33,674 nucleotides of DNA. Source: Phycisphaerales bacterium (GTDB lineage: Bacteria; Planctomycetota; Phycisphaerae; Phycisphaerales; SM1A02). A model generated the notes under the pieces. That model saw nothing but the letters and a program-made list of their open reading frames with translations. It was not told the origin of the DNA and searched no databases. The translations under genes were made by a program, and so were the position numbers. Positions 22,889 through 30,695 of this stretch are shown here, one piece after another; the stretch's first letter is position 1; every line of letters starts with the position of its first letter. The DNA is taken from contig JAKVBW010000001.1 of assembly GCA_022446945.1 (NCBI GenBank), positions 58,338 through 92,011 of the forward strand, given 5' to 3'.

Positions 22889-24283
22889 ATGACTCAATCA
22901 ACAGCCCACATCGCCACAACCGCTGCTCTCCTCACTCTGTGCTCCATGGCGCTGGCCGGGAAACCTTCCCAGTCAGTGGGCGAACTCCAAGGCCTGGGAT
23001 CTTGGCAGGGCGTTCGCTCGCTTCGCCTTGGTAAGCACGCCACAGTGACGCCGGAAGTGCCGCTTCGGCTGGAACTGTCCGCAGGTGGTCATGTCAAAGC
23101 GGGCATTGTCGACGATCCATCGGGTGATATCACTCTTCAGCAGTACAAGGGACATGTGCGGGGGGTCGTTCGTTCGAAGAAGCATGGCACCTACCTCATC
23201 CAGCAAGCGCCCGGCGGTGAGCCGATCGTGACGGCACTCGATCCAACCACCTTGACCGGTTGCGGTGCCGAATCACTTCCCGTCGTTGGACTGGATGGAG
23301 ATGGTGATGGCCCTCATGGTCCGCTCTCGCCTCCAGTCGAAGGGGACGGTCCGGATGGGGATAGCGGCGGCGTTGTCGATGTGTTTGTCGCCTATACATC
23401 GCTCGCGCGTGCGAATGCTGGAAGCATTGACGCGATGAATACCGCCATCCGTGGCTGGGTGAATCAGACCAATGATGTTTATCGAGACAGTGATATGGCA
23501 GTCCGTATCCGACTCGTTGGCACCGATGAAGTCGATTACAACGAGTCCGGTAGTTACAACAATCATGTGGAACGATTGGCCGCAACCGACGATGGTGTGA
23601 TGGATGAAGTCCATACCTGGCGTGCTGATACGGGCGCAGACATTGTGGTACTTGCTGTGACAGACTCATCGAGTTGTGGCATCGGTTACACGATCAAGAA
23701 TGACGTCACGGGCTATCCGGACTATGCATTTGCAGTGGTTCGTGATTACTGCGCAGACGTGCAATACACATTTGCGCACGAGCTCGGCCATGTCATGGGA
23801 TGTTGTCACGATGCCGACCATCCTGGCTCGTGCGCGGGCGGGAACAGTCTCTATGCATACTCCTTTGGGAAACGGTTTGTTGGCGACAGCGGTGACTGGC
23901 GCACGGTGATGGCATATACCGATGGATCGGGTGATCCGTTGCCGTGGACCTATTACACGCGTATCGGGTACTTCTCGAATCCCGACATCGAATACGACGG
24001 CGAAACGACAGGATCACTCACCTGTGACAATGCCGCCTCTCAGGATTCGATGCGGGTCGTCACTGCGGGCTATGTCGCGTCACTGGCGCCGATTAGCTGC
24101 CCGGGTGATATTGGTGAGGACGCGGTGGTGAGCGTGGACGATCTTCTCGGCCTATTGCAGCGGTGGGGCGTGGTCGATGGCGATGATGCTGCCTCACTCG
24201 CGGCAGATCTCAATGGCGATGGCGAGATCGATACATCGGATCTGCTCGTCCTATTGGCCGAATTCGGTCCCTGCCCGGAATAA
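22889..24283 (+). CDS. Secreted metzincin-type zinc metalloprotease with C-terminal dockerin-like module
   Basis: The start is ATG 22889, behind AGAGGA, giving 464 residues; the ORF-track start is 21 nt earlier. A signal peptide ends near residue 23 (CSMALAG). A propeptide of about 140 residues contains 'LTGCGAES', a possible cysteine switch. The catalytic domain carries HELGHVMGCCHD (from residue 297), the full HExxHxxGxxHD zinc site of reprolysin-like metzincins, and a Met-turn at 'TVMAYT' (Met341). Several Cys pairs probably form disulfides. The last 60 residues have two calcium-loop repeats, 'GEDAVVSVDDLLGLLQRWG' and 'ADLNGDGEIDTSDLLVLL'. It is likely an extracellular or surface protease; its target is unknown. 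A 277-nt structured gap separates it from the sugar dehydrogenase gene. Confidence 0.88.
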   Translation: MTQSTAHIATTAALLTLCSMALAGKPSQSVGELQGLGSWQGVRSLRLGKHATVTPEVPLRLELSAGGHVKAGIVDDPSGDITLQQYKGHVRGVVRSKKHGTYLIQQAPGGEPIVTALDPTTLTGCGAESLPVVGLDGDGDGPHGPLSPPVEGDGPDGDSGGVVDVFVAYTSLARANAGSIDAMNTAIRGWVNQTNDVYRDSDMAVRIRLVGTDEVDYNESGSYNNHVERLAATDDGVMDEVHTWRADTGADIVVLAVTDSSSCGIGYTIKNDVTGYPDYAFAVVRDYCADVQYTFAHELGHVMGCCHDADHPGSCAGGNSLYAYSFGKRFVGDSGDWRTVMAYTDGSGDPLPWTYYTRIGYFSNPDIEYDGETTGSLTCDNAASQDSMRVVTAGYVASLAPISCPGDIGEDAVVSVDDLLGLLQRWGVVDGDDAASLAADLNGDGEIDTSDLLVLLAEFGPCPE

Positions 24284-24560
24284 GCCCGATATCGGGACTC
24301 CATTTCCTCAGGGGGAAGCCCCCGCCATGACCAGGGCTGATGAAGCCCCCCACAGGGTTCTGGGAGGGGTCGTAGGGGCCATGTTTTTCGCCTCCCTCCC
24401 GCATCTGGGGATCCGTTCTTGCAGAAGACTCGTAGTCAACGTAGGTTGAACCGCTTGGAAACGCGGTTTGACGCTATGGCTGCGCCAAGGGGGCTGGGCA
24501 GTCTGCATGCTTGGATACCGGCCTTGCCGCAGAGGCGCAGGGCTTTGAGAGGAGAGATTC
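24284..24560. other. Non-coding gap rich in small inverted repeats
   Basis: I find no gene here. It contains the perfect palindrome CCCGATATCGGG (24285-24296) right after a stop codon, then GGGGG-AAG-CCCCC (24311-24323), GGGCT-GATGA-AGCCC (24334-24348) and AACCGC...GCGGTT (24449-24468). G/C tracts are frequent between them. The first ones could end the protease transcript. The last lies about 95 nt before the next start and could belong to a structured leader. No tRNA or known riboswitch pattern was recognised. Confidence 0.45.
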
Positions 24561-26375
24561 ATGTTCCGCACTGTCGCTGCTTGCCTTGCTTGTGCCACAT
24601 TGGCTGCTTTCACGCTGCCTGCATCGGGCCAAGAACTCACCAGTCAACGCATCGTCACGGGTCTTGCCAGACCGGTTTACGTCTGCGCACCTCCCGGAGA
24701 TCACGACAGACTTTTCATCGTCGAGCAGCGTTCAGGCAGCACCGGGCGAATCAGGATTTTGGACCTAACGACGAACACGCTCCTCACGACGCCATTCCTC
24801 AGCATTTCCGTGAGCACTTCGAGTGAGCAAGGCCTGCTGGGCATGGCCTTCCACCCGGATTACGCGAACAATGGCTACTTCTTCGTCAACTACACGAACT
24901 CATCGGGAACCACTGTCGTGGCGCGCTACGAGGTTTATCCAAGCAATCCCAACCTTGCGAACAGTTCCTCAGCCACCTCGGTGATGACGATCAGTCAGCC
25001 ATACACCAATCACAATGGTGGGGGTATTGAATTCGGACCAGATGGTTACCTCTGGATCGGTACCGGGGATGGGGGCAGTGGCGGCGATCCAGGGAACCGA
25101 TCACAGGACATCACGAACCAACTATTGGGCAAGATGCTTCGGATTGACGTTGACTCACTTCCCTACAGCATTCCTGCTGACAATCCCTATGTCGGCGTGA
25201 GCGGTGACGACGAGATTTACTCCTACGGGTGGCGCAACCCCTGGCGATTCTCCTTCGACCGTCAGACTGGCGATCTGTATGTGGCGGATGTCGGCCAGAA
25301 TGCATGGGAAGAAGTGCAGGTCGTTCCTTACGGCGGCGGTTCCGGCGGCAACTTCGGATGGCGTTGCTATGAGGGGAACGCGGCATACAACACAAGCGGA
25401 TGCCCCTCATCGAGCACGATGATTTTCCCACAGCACGTCTACAGTCATGGCGGCTCTCCCTATCGGTGTTCCATCACCGGTGGCTATGTCTACCGCGGGG
25501 ATGAAATCCCGAGCCTCCAGGGCACCTATTTCTTCGGCGACTACTGCTCGAACCAGATTTGGACATTCCAGTGGGATGGCGCAGACGGCATCAACAATTA
25601 CCAGGACCGCACGAGCGAGTTGGCACCGAATGCAGGCTCGATCGGGTCGATCTCGTCATTCGGCGAAGATGCAGCGGGCAACCTCTATGTTTGCGATCTC
25701 GGCGGCGAGATTTTCCGGATTCAGGCGGATGCCCCCGAGGGCGCGTGCTGTGTCGGGACACAGTGCATCACAATTCCCGAATCCAACTGTAATGCAGGTG
25801 GCGGCACCTATCTCGGCGATTTAGTCGAGTGCACAGACGACATCTGCTTCCCGCCACCGGATAACGATGATTGTGACAATGCAGCCGTCGCTGTGTCGGG
25901 GGTCAACACCTATACGACGGACTACTCCACAGACAGTGGCAATACGGACTGCTCGATCGGCAGTGATGTCTGGCTCAGTTACACCGCTGATTGCACAGGC
26001 ACCATGCTTGTAGCGGTGCAAGGCGACTTCTTCAACGATGTCAGTGCCCTGTACAGCGCATGCCCCTCTGGCGCTGGTGAAGCGATCGCATGTGGCGAGT
26101 CTTCCTATATCGTCCCGGTTACTGCAGGCGCGGAGTATCTCGTTCGTGTCGGTAGCGCAGATGGCACGACGGGAACGGGTGATGTCACAATCAATTGCAT
26201 TCCTGGCAATGAGCCGTGCGATGGTGATTGCAACGGCGACGGTGTCGTAAACGTCGATGATATTCTTGAGATGTTGGGCGACTACGGCAGCGAGAGTGAT
26301 TGCGATACCAATGGCGATGGCATCATTGGTGTCGACGATCTTCTGACGCAGATCTCCAATTGGGGTGACTGCTGA
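24561..26375 (+). CDS. Secreted PQQ-dependent sugar (glucose/sorbosone) dehydrogenase-like protein with dockerin-like module
   Basis: The 604-residue protein starts behind GAGGAG and has a signal peptide ending near ASGQ (residue 24). Residues of about 28-395 form a six-bladed propeller of the glucose/sorbosone dehydrogenase type: 'EQGLLGMAFHPDYANNGYFFVNYT', 'NHNGGGIEFGPDGYLWIGTGDGG' with the conserved His, 'GWRNPWRFSFD' and 'ADVGQNAWEEV'. A Cys-rich linker (EGACCVGTQC...) and a beta domain with 'DNDDCDNAAVAV' follow. The last 50 residues have two calcium-loop repeats, 'GDCNGDGVVNVDDILEMLGDYG' and 'DTNGDGIIGVDDLL'. It should oxidise a sugar or related polyol outside the cell with PQQ. The substrate and whether PQQ is bound are untested. 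Confidence 0.87.
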   Translation: MFRTVAACLACATLAAFTLPASGQELTSQRIVTGLARPVYVCAPPGDHDRLFIVEQRSGSTGRIRILDLTTNTLLTTPFLSISVSTSSEQGLLGMAFHPDYANNGYFFVNYTNSSGTTVVARYEVYPSNPNLANSSSATSVMTISQPYTNHNGGGIEFGPDGYLWIGTGDGGSGGDPGNRSQDITNQLLGKMLRIDVDSLPYSIPADNPYVGVSGDDEIYSYGWRNPWRFSFDRQTGDLYVADVGQNAWEEVQVVPYGGGSGGNFGWRCYEGNAAYNTSGCPSSSTMIFPQHVYSHGGSPYRCSITGGYVYRGDEIPSLQGTYFFGDYCSNQIWTFQWDGADGINNYQDRTSELAPNAGSIGSISSFGEDAAGNLYVCDLGGEIFRIQADAPEGACCVGTQCITIPESNCNAGGGTYLGDLVECTDDICFPPPDNDDCDNAAVAVSGVNTYTTDYSTDSGNTDCSIGSDVWLSYTADCTGTMLVAVQGDFFNDVSALYSACPSGAGEAIACGESSYIVPVTAGAEYLVRVGSADGTTGTGDVTINCIPGNEPCDGDCNGDGVVNVDDILEMLGDYGSESDCDTNGDGIIGVDDLLTQISNWGDC

Positions 26376-26397
26376 TTCAAATCTTGAAGCCCTTAAT

Positions 26398-26438
26398 CGG
26401 GAGCGGAAGGCCACTCAGGGCCTTCCGCTCCCGCTTTT
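26398..26438 (+). terminator. Strong intrinsic terminator after sugar dehydrogenase gene
   Basis: CGGGAGCGGAAGGCC-ACTCAG-GGCCTTCCGCTCCCG is a perfect 15-bp stem with a 6-nt loop, followed by C and TTTT. It lies 22 nt after the stop codon. Confidence 0.93.
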
Positions 26439-26547
26439 CATTTGTGCCGCATGCAATGAGAACAAACTGCTGCGTTTCCAGATGTGCTTTCAAGCTCACC
26501 ATGGGGCATTCATGCGGTGAATTGTCTGGTGGAAACTGCGCAGCCCT

Positions 26548-26553
26548 TAGAAT
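26548..26553 (+). promoter_or_regulatory. Candidate -10 box (TAGAAT), leaderless layout, pyrB
   Basis: TAGAAT ends 6 nt before the pyrB ATG, and no ribosome binding site is present. TTGTCT 20 nt upstream is a poorly spaced -35 candidate. Transcription would begin at or next to the ATG. Confidence 0.4.
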
Positions 26554-26559
26554 GCAGCC

Positions 26560-27513
26560 ATGACAGTCGCTTCATCCACCCATCATCTTCTCGGTCTACG
26601 CGGGATGTCACACAATCGTCTCATTGGGCTACTGGAGTCCGCGGAGCAGCTTCTGCCGATCGTGCGGGGAGACGCCGAACCTCGGGACACGCTTGAGGGG
26701 CGAATCGTTGCCAATCTGTTTCTGGAGAACAGCACACGCACCCGCGTGTCCTTCACAGTCGCCGCACAGCGTCTTGGGGCGACGACTGTCGATCTTCTGG
26801 GATCGTCAAGCAGTGTGAGCAAGGGGGAATCACTGGCCGATACCGCGCGCAATGTGGCGGCGATGGGGGTCGATGCGATTGTCATCCGATGCAGCGCAAG
26901 TGGGGGCGCCCATCTGATCGCTCAAGAGGTCGATTGCCCTGTACTGAATGCTGGTGATGGCACGAGTGAGCATCCCACGCAAGGGCTGTTGGACATGTTG
27001 TCGCTCACGCAGGCTGTGGAAAAGACCGATCTTTCCGATCTGACGATCGGGATCACGGGAGACATTGTTCGAAGCCGTGTCGCACGTTCCGCTGCTTATG
27101 CCGCGACATGTCTTGGCGCGCATGTGGTCTTCATCGGACCGCCTGCCATGGCGCCGTCATCTCTTGAGGGGCTCCTGGAGGGAGTCGAGCAGAATCACGG
27201 CGGGAGCATCGCGGTCTGCCACAATCTGGATGAGGCAATTCCCCACCTTGATGCGGTGATGATGTTGCGCGTCCAGTTTGAGCGAGGCGCTGATGTCACG
27301 AGCGACTACGCCGCGATGTATGGACTGAATGCCGATCGCGCCTCTCGCCTGCGCAAGGAAGCGGTTGTGATGCATCCAGGTCCGATCAATCGCGGGCTTG
27401 AACTTGACGATGAAACAGCCGATGGCCCGCGCAGCCTGATTCTGGATCAGGTGAGTTGTGGTGTTGCTGTCCGGATGGCGGTGCTGCTCGAGCAGCTCGG
27501 CGCTCGCGCCTGA
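26560..27513 (+). CDS. pyrB: Aspartate carbamoyltransferase, catalytic subunit
   Basis: The 317-residue protein is normal length for the catalytic chain. The carbamoyl-phosphate site is 'FLENSTRTRVSF' (STRTR at 58-62), with Lys90 in 'SSSVSKGESLADT'. The second signature is 'NAGDGTSEHPTQGLLD' (about 132-147). The aspartate domain has 'MMLRVQFERG' and 'VMHPGPINRGLELDD'. It makes carbamoyl-aspartate, the first committed step of pyrimidine synthesis, in the cytosol. A pyrC or pyrI gene is not adjacent, so the gene appears monocistronic. It follows a strong terminator. The start lacks a ribosome binding site and has a -10-like hexamer 6 nt upstream. No PyrR-type attenuator is visible in the short upstream gap. 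Confidence 0.95.
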   Translation: MTVASSTHHLLGLRGMSHNRLIGLLESAEQLLPIVRGDAEPRDTLEGRIVANLFLENSTRTRVSFTVAAQRLGATTVDLLGSSSSVSKGESLADTARNVAAMGVDAIVIRCSASGGAHLIAQEVDCPVLNAGDGTSEHPTQGLLDMLSLTQAVEKTDLSDLTIGITGDIVRSRVARSAAYAATCLGAHVVFIGPPAMAPSSLEGLLEGVEQNHGGSIAVCHNLDEAIPHLDAVMMLRVQFERGADVTSDYAAMYGLNADRASRLRKEAVVMHPGPINRGLELDDETADGPRSLILDQVSCGVAVRMAVLLEQLGARA

Positions 27514-27540
27514 GGGTGATCCTTTGCCAAGTGATGTGCG

Positions 27541-27556
27541 TGTCGCCACGGCGACA
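27541..27556. terminator. Small hairpin between convergent pyrB and VPTP-CTERM gene
   Basis: TGTCGC-CACG-GCGACA is a 6-bp stem with a tetraloop in the 44-nt gap between the converging stops. It has no T tract, so its role as a terminator is uncertain. Confidence 0.3.
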
Positions 27557-27557
27557 G

Positions 27558-28235
27558 TCAGTTGCGGCGCCTTCGTGGTTGGATGGCCAGCAAACCGAAG
27601 ATGGCGACGGCACTCGGCGTGGGCACCCATGTCAACCCAAGCATTTGCCAGGCGTTGCCATTGGCATCGGTCCCTTGCAGGCTGACATTGATCTCAAGAT
27701 CGGACCAGGCATGGCCGTTGCCGTTGATGACGGTGAACTGTCCGATCAACACCGATCCATTCAGTTCCTGGCCTTGCGCGTCGTTCGGACCGATGAACCA
27801 AGATCCATTATCGACATCCAAATCACTCCCCGCTTCAAATGAAGCCCAACTGATGCCAATGTTCGTCAGGTTGTTGTCGGGGAAGGGCGATCCCAGAATA
27901 TTCAGGCTGCCGATGGTGACGAACGAGTCCCACTGCAGTGACGGGATTAGCGCGAAAAAGGCCGGGTTGATGGATTGCGATGTCGGGCCGCCGAGCGGGT
28001 TCTGATAGAAACTCCGCCCCCAGCGAGGTTTGATCGTCAGCGGGCTCTGTGAGTTGCCGAACACCGATTCGATTCTTGCGCCTGCCTCGAGGTCGACGAA
28101 GCATCGATAGGTGATCTCACCTTGGGTGAGATCATTCTCAACTGTCTCGAAGCGAAGACCCAGCACGGGCGAACCGTAGGCGAGAGTTGCGACAGATGTT
28201 GAGATGAGGGTTGGCACCAACCATTGAATGCTCAT
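27558..28235 (-). CDS. Exported protein with VPTP-type PEP-CTERM-like sorting tail
   Basis: ATG 28235 with GGAGGGAG upstream gives 225 residues. The ORF-track form starting at 28556 includes an untranslated, Arg/Pro-rich stretch. A signal peptide (about residues 1-23, ending LAYG) is followed by a beta-rich body with strands such as 'GLRFETVENDLTQGEITYRCFVDLE' and 'SVLIGQFTVINGNGHAWSDLEINVSLQG'. The end reads 'WVPTPSAVAIFGLLAIQPRRRRN'. That is a VPTPS motif, one hydrophobic segment and an Arg cluster, the three parts of an exosortase (PEP-CTERM) sorting signal in the variant common in Phycisphaerae. It is therefore probably moved to the cell surface by an exosortase encoded elsewhere. The function of the body is unknown. 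Confidence 0.8.
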   Translation of the reverse strand: MSIQWLVPTLISTSVATLAYGSPVLGLRFETVENDLTQGEITYRCFVDLEAGARIESVFGNSQSPLTIKPRWGRSFYQNPLGGPTSQSINPAFFALIPSLQWDSFVTIGSLNILGSPFPDNNLTNIGISWASFEAGSDLDVDNGSWFIGPNDAQGQELNGSVLIGQFTVINGNGHAWSDLEINVSLQGTDANGNAWQMLGLTWVPTPSAVAIFGLLAIQPRRRRN

Positions 28236-28354
28236 GTGGATCTCCCTCCGCCCCTGAGCGACTGTAATGGCTGGGAATTCTGTTTCGAAGGGTAAATCTG
28301 AAACGAATCTGCCGGTTTCTCGGGTTTGGCAGAAGTCATCTCCTCGCTGATCCG

Positions 28355-28828
28355 ATGCCGGGTTCCATGGCTGTCCCCCGCATCGCCCTTCTCCCGCTTG
28401 AATCGCCCTCCACCGCACATGCGGAGGCTCAGGCGGATCATCATGGCCGGAGAGGCTCGATCGGGCGGGCGGCCATATGTGGTTGGTACGTCGCCATCGG
28501 GCTTGCTGCATGGCTCGATGCTGTCGTGACGGGCCATCACGAGGCACTTCTTGCAAGCATCTTTGTCGCTGGTTCGACCGGGGCCCTGTTGTGGGCAGGT
28601 CAGATGAATCTGGAGCGCATGATGCTTCGCAGCCTCCTTGTGGGACTGATCGGTCTGGCCGCTGGCGTGATTGGGAGCGTCAGTGCGCCGGCCGGATCAG
28701 GCATTGCCGCCACGTGTCTTTGCTTCGGGGCCATGGCCATGCTCTTCGGGGTGCTGATGGCGCTGCCGCCAGCCTTGATGACAACCCTGCGTAGTTCGCA
28801 GGCCATCATGCATGTGGAGCGTGGGTGA
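28355..28828 (+). CDS. Small putative membrane protein of unknown function
   Basis: I recognise no family. The 157-residue reading frame has three to four clear hydrophobic segments after a hydrophilic N-terminus of about 40 residues: around 'AAICGWYVAIGLAAWLDAVV', 'ALLASIFVAGSTGALLWAG', 'LLVGLIGLAAGVIGSVSA' and 'IAATCLCFGAMAMLFGVLMALPPALM'. That pattern is unlikely by chance in a shadow frame and supports a real inner-membrane protein. The start is unsure: ATG 28355 and ATG 28367 are both possible and neither has a good ribosome binding site. It is divergent from the VPTP-CTERM gene and converges on nuoG with about 25 nt between stops. Confidence 0.6.
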   Translation: MPGSMAVPRIALLPLESPSTAHAEAQADHHGRRGSIGRAAICGWYVAIGLAAWLDAVVTGHHEALLASIFVAGSTGALLWAGQMNLERMMLRSLLVGLIGLAAGVIGSVSAPAGSGIAATCLCFGAMAMLFGVLMALPPALMTTLRSSQAIMHVERG

Positions 28829-28853
28829 ATAGCGGTTCGCGACCGTCGCCGCT

Positions 28854-30500
28854 CTAGAGAACAATCAGATGCATGTCGCTCTCTGCCTGAATGTCTTGGG
28901 CAGGGGGATGGTGGACGTCGCGCACCATCTCCGTGAGTCCGTTTTCAGACATGACTTTCCGCGTCTGGTCATCGCAGAATGCAGCAGCAGTTTCACCGCG
29001 CAGGCGTGCGAGCAAATCCATCGCAATCTGGGATTCGCCTTTACACCACCGTTTGGGTCTGACGGACTGTTGGAAGGATTGCAAACGGCCGGTTGCATTT
29101 TCGAACGTCCCCGCTTTCTCCATCCAAGTGGCGGCTGGGAGGAAGACATCCGCGCTGTCCACGAGCGCATTGGGCAGTGTGTCAATCAGCACAACACATC
29201 GACCTCCGTCGATGGCCTGTTGCAATGAGGGGGTCACCCATTCGCTGGGATAGTTGCCAGTGATCAGCACACCGGCGATCGAGGCATCATCCTGAAGTGC
29301 TTGTTCAAATCCTGAAGCATCGACGATGTTGCCGCCGAGGGCATCCAGTACACGCCGCACGCCACGGGCATTTGGCGCCTTCTCAGCGCGGATGACGAAA
29401 CCGTCCAGCATCGTCTGGTCTTGGCCATCGATGGGTACGGGCCCGACGCCCAGAACGGCGTGGGGATCGATGGCGCGCACCAGTTGGCCGAGATGCCATG
29501 CATCTTCGCATGACAGCATCGGACTGATCAGGGCGGCGATATGGCCTGCATCCTGCAATCCGTCCAAGGCCGCTGCTTCGGTGACTTCCCAAGCCTCATC
29601 CGCAGCATCATCTTCGAAGGGCTCACCATCCTTGAGCGTCGGCATGAGCAATCGGTCATCGTTCTTGATGAAGTGCCAGCCGTATCGGACTTCATCGGTG
29701 ATCCACCATCGGTTGACGTCCATGTTCTCGCGTGGCTTCAACCGGTAGACCTCGCCCTGATTGTGTTCGACCAGAAGGTTGTCGCCTGATGATGTCAAGC
29801 CGTCGATCGAAGGCGTTGACTTCAAGTACCAGACGCGCTGCGTGAAAAGGAAGTCCTTGTCGAGCAGTGCGCCGACAGGGCACAGGTCGATGACATTGGC
29901 GCTCAGGGGATTGTCGAGCGCTTTGCCAGGGAAGACGTCGATCGATTCGGTGGCGCCGCGGCCTTCGACCATCAACTCGCCTGTTCCCGTTACTTCCCGG
30001 GTAAAGCGCACGCACCGGGTACACATGATGCAGCGATCGCTGTAGAGCAGCACGTGAGGACCGATGTCCTTCTTAGGCTGCTTGATCTTGTCCTCCTCGA
30101 ATCGACTGGAGGCATTCCCATAGCGGTAGGCATAATCCTGGAGACCGCACTCGCCAGCCTGATCACAGACGGGACAGTCGACAGGGTGGTTGATGAGCAG
30201 GAGTTCCATGACCGAGTGCTGGCTTTCGACGGCCTTCTCGCTCTTGGTCGAGATGATCTGGCCTTCACCTGCGGGGGTCTGGCAAGCGGGGAGGAGTTTT
30301 GGAATGGTCTCAATCTTGCCGTCGTTGCGGGGGTTGGGTGCCGCGACTTCTGCAAGGCAGATGCGGCAGGAGGCCACGATCGACAGACCCGGATGCCAGC
30401 AGTAGTGCGGGATCTCAAGGTCATTGTCATGCGCCACTTCGAGGATGGTCTGGCCTTCCTCGAATTCGCAGACAACGTCGTTGATGGTGCAGGTGGGCAT
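28854..30500 (-). CDS. nuoG: NADH-quinone oxidoreductase subunit G (75 kDa, Fe-S), short form
   Basis: The 548-residue protein has a complete iron-sulfur N-terminus: [2Fe-2S] N1b ligands Cys34, Cys45, Cys48 and Cys73; the His-Cys3 cluster N5 with His105, Cys109, Cys112 and Cys118 (DCPVCDQAGEC); and the N4 [4Fe-4S] ligands Cys157, Cys160, Cys163 and Cys207 (CIMCTRC and DLCPVG). The following molybdopterin-oxidoreductase-like part is short (E. coli NuoG has about 900 residues) but keeps 'DVFLPAATWMEKAGTFENATGRLQ'. It carries electrons from NuoF towards the quinone arm. Unusually, it stands alone about 20 kb from nuoD-F, with no other nuo gene on either side. GAG before the ATG is only a weak ribosome binding site. 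Confidence 0.94.
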   Translation of the reverse strand: MPTCTINDVVCEFEEGQTILEVAHDNDLEIPHYCWHPGLSIVASCRICLAEVAAPNPRNDGKIETIPKLLPACQTPAGEGQIISTKSEKAVESQHSVMELLLINHPVDCPVCDQAGECGLQDYAYRYGNASSRFEEDKIKQPKKDIGPHVLLYSDRCIMCTRCVRFTREVTGTGELMVEGRGATESIDVFPGKALDNPLSANVIDLCPVGALLDKDFLFTQRVWYLKSTPSIDGLTSSGDNLLVEHNQGEVYRLKPRENMDVNRWWITDEVRYGWHFIKNDDRLLMPTLKDGEPFEDDAADEAWEVTEAAALDGLQDAGHIAALISPMLSCEDAWHLGQLVRAIDPHAVLGVGPVPIDGQDQTMLDGFVIRAEKAPNARGVRRVLDALGGNIVDASGFEQALQDDASIAGVLITGNYPSEWVTPSLQQAIDGGRCVVLIDTLPNALVDSADVFLPAATWMEKAGTFENATGRLQSFQQSVRPKRWCKGESQIAMDLLARLRGETAAAFCDDQTRKVMSENGLTEMVRDVHHPPAQDIQAESDMHLIVL

Positions 30501-30695
30501 GCTTACTCAGGGTTCCGGGGGTCCAACTACCGCTTCACAGGCCAGTTCTGTGCTGCGGAGTCAGGCATATTAGCGGGGAATAGGGGGGAGATATCAGCTT
30601 TGTTGGACACTGATTCTCTTCCATCAGCGAGGGGAGGATTCCTCAATATGAGGGGGATTGGCAATATGAGGCTTCAAGCCAGGCCGACACATGTG
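30501..30695. promoter_or_regulatory. nuoG upstream region with repeated CAATATGAGG and palindromes
   Basis: No gene is seen in these 195 bases. TAATAT on the minus strand (30567-30572) is a candidate -10 for nuoG, about 67 nt before its ATG. CAATATGAGG occurs twice, at 30644-30653 and 30662-30671, 18 nt apart. The first copy is part of the inverted repeat CCTCA-ATA-TGAGG. A 12-bp palindrome GACACATGTGTC lies at 30686-30697, over the end of the neighbouring gene. These could be operator or terminator elements. Confidence 0.4.

Noticed and set aside
24284-24560. tRNA or known riboswitch in the structured gap
   Set aside because: The stems do not form a cloverleaf with a T-loop (GTTCGA) pattern, and I recognise no riboswitch core.
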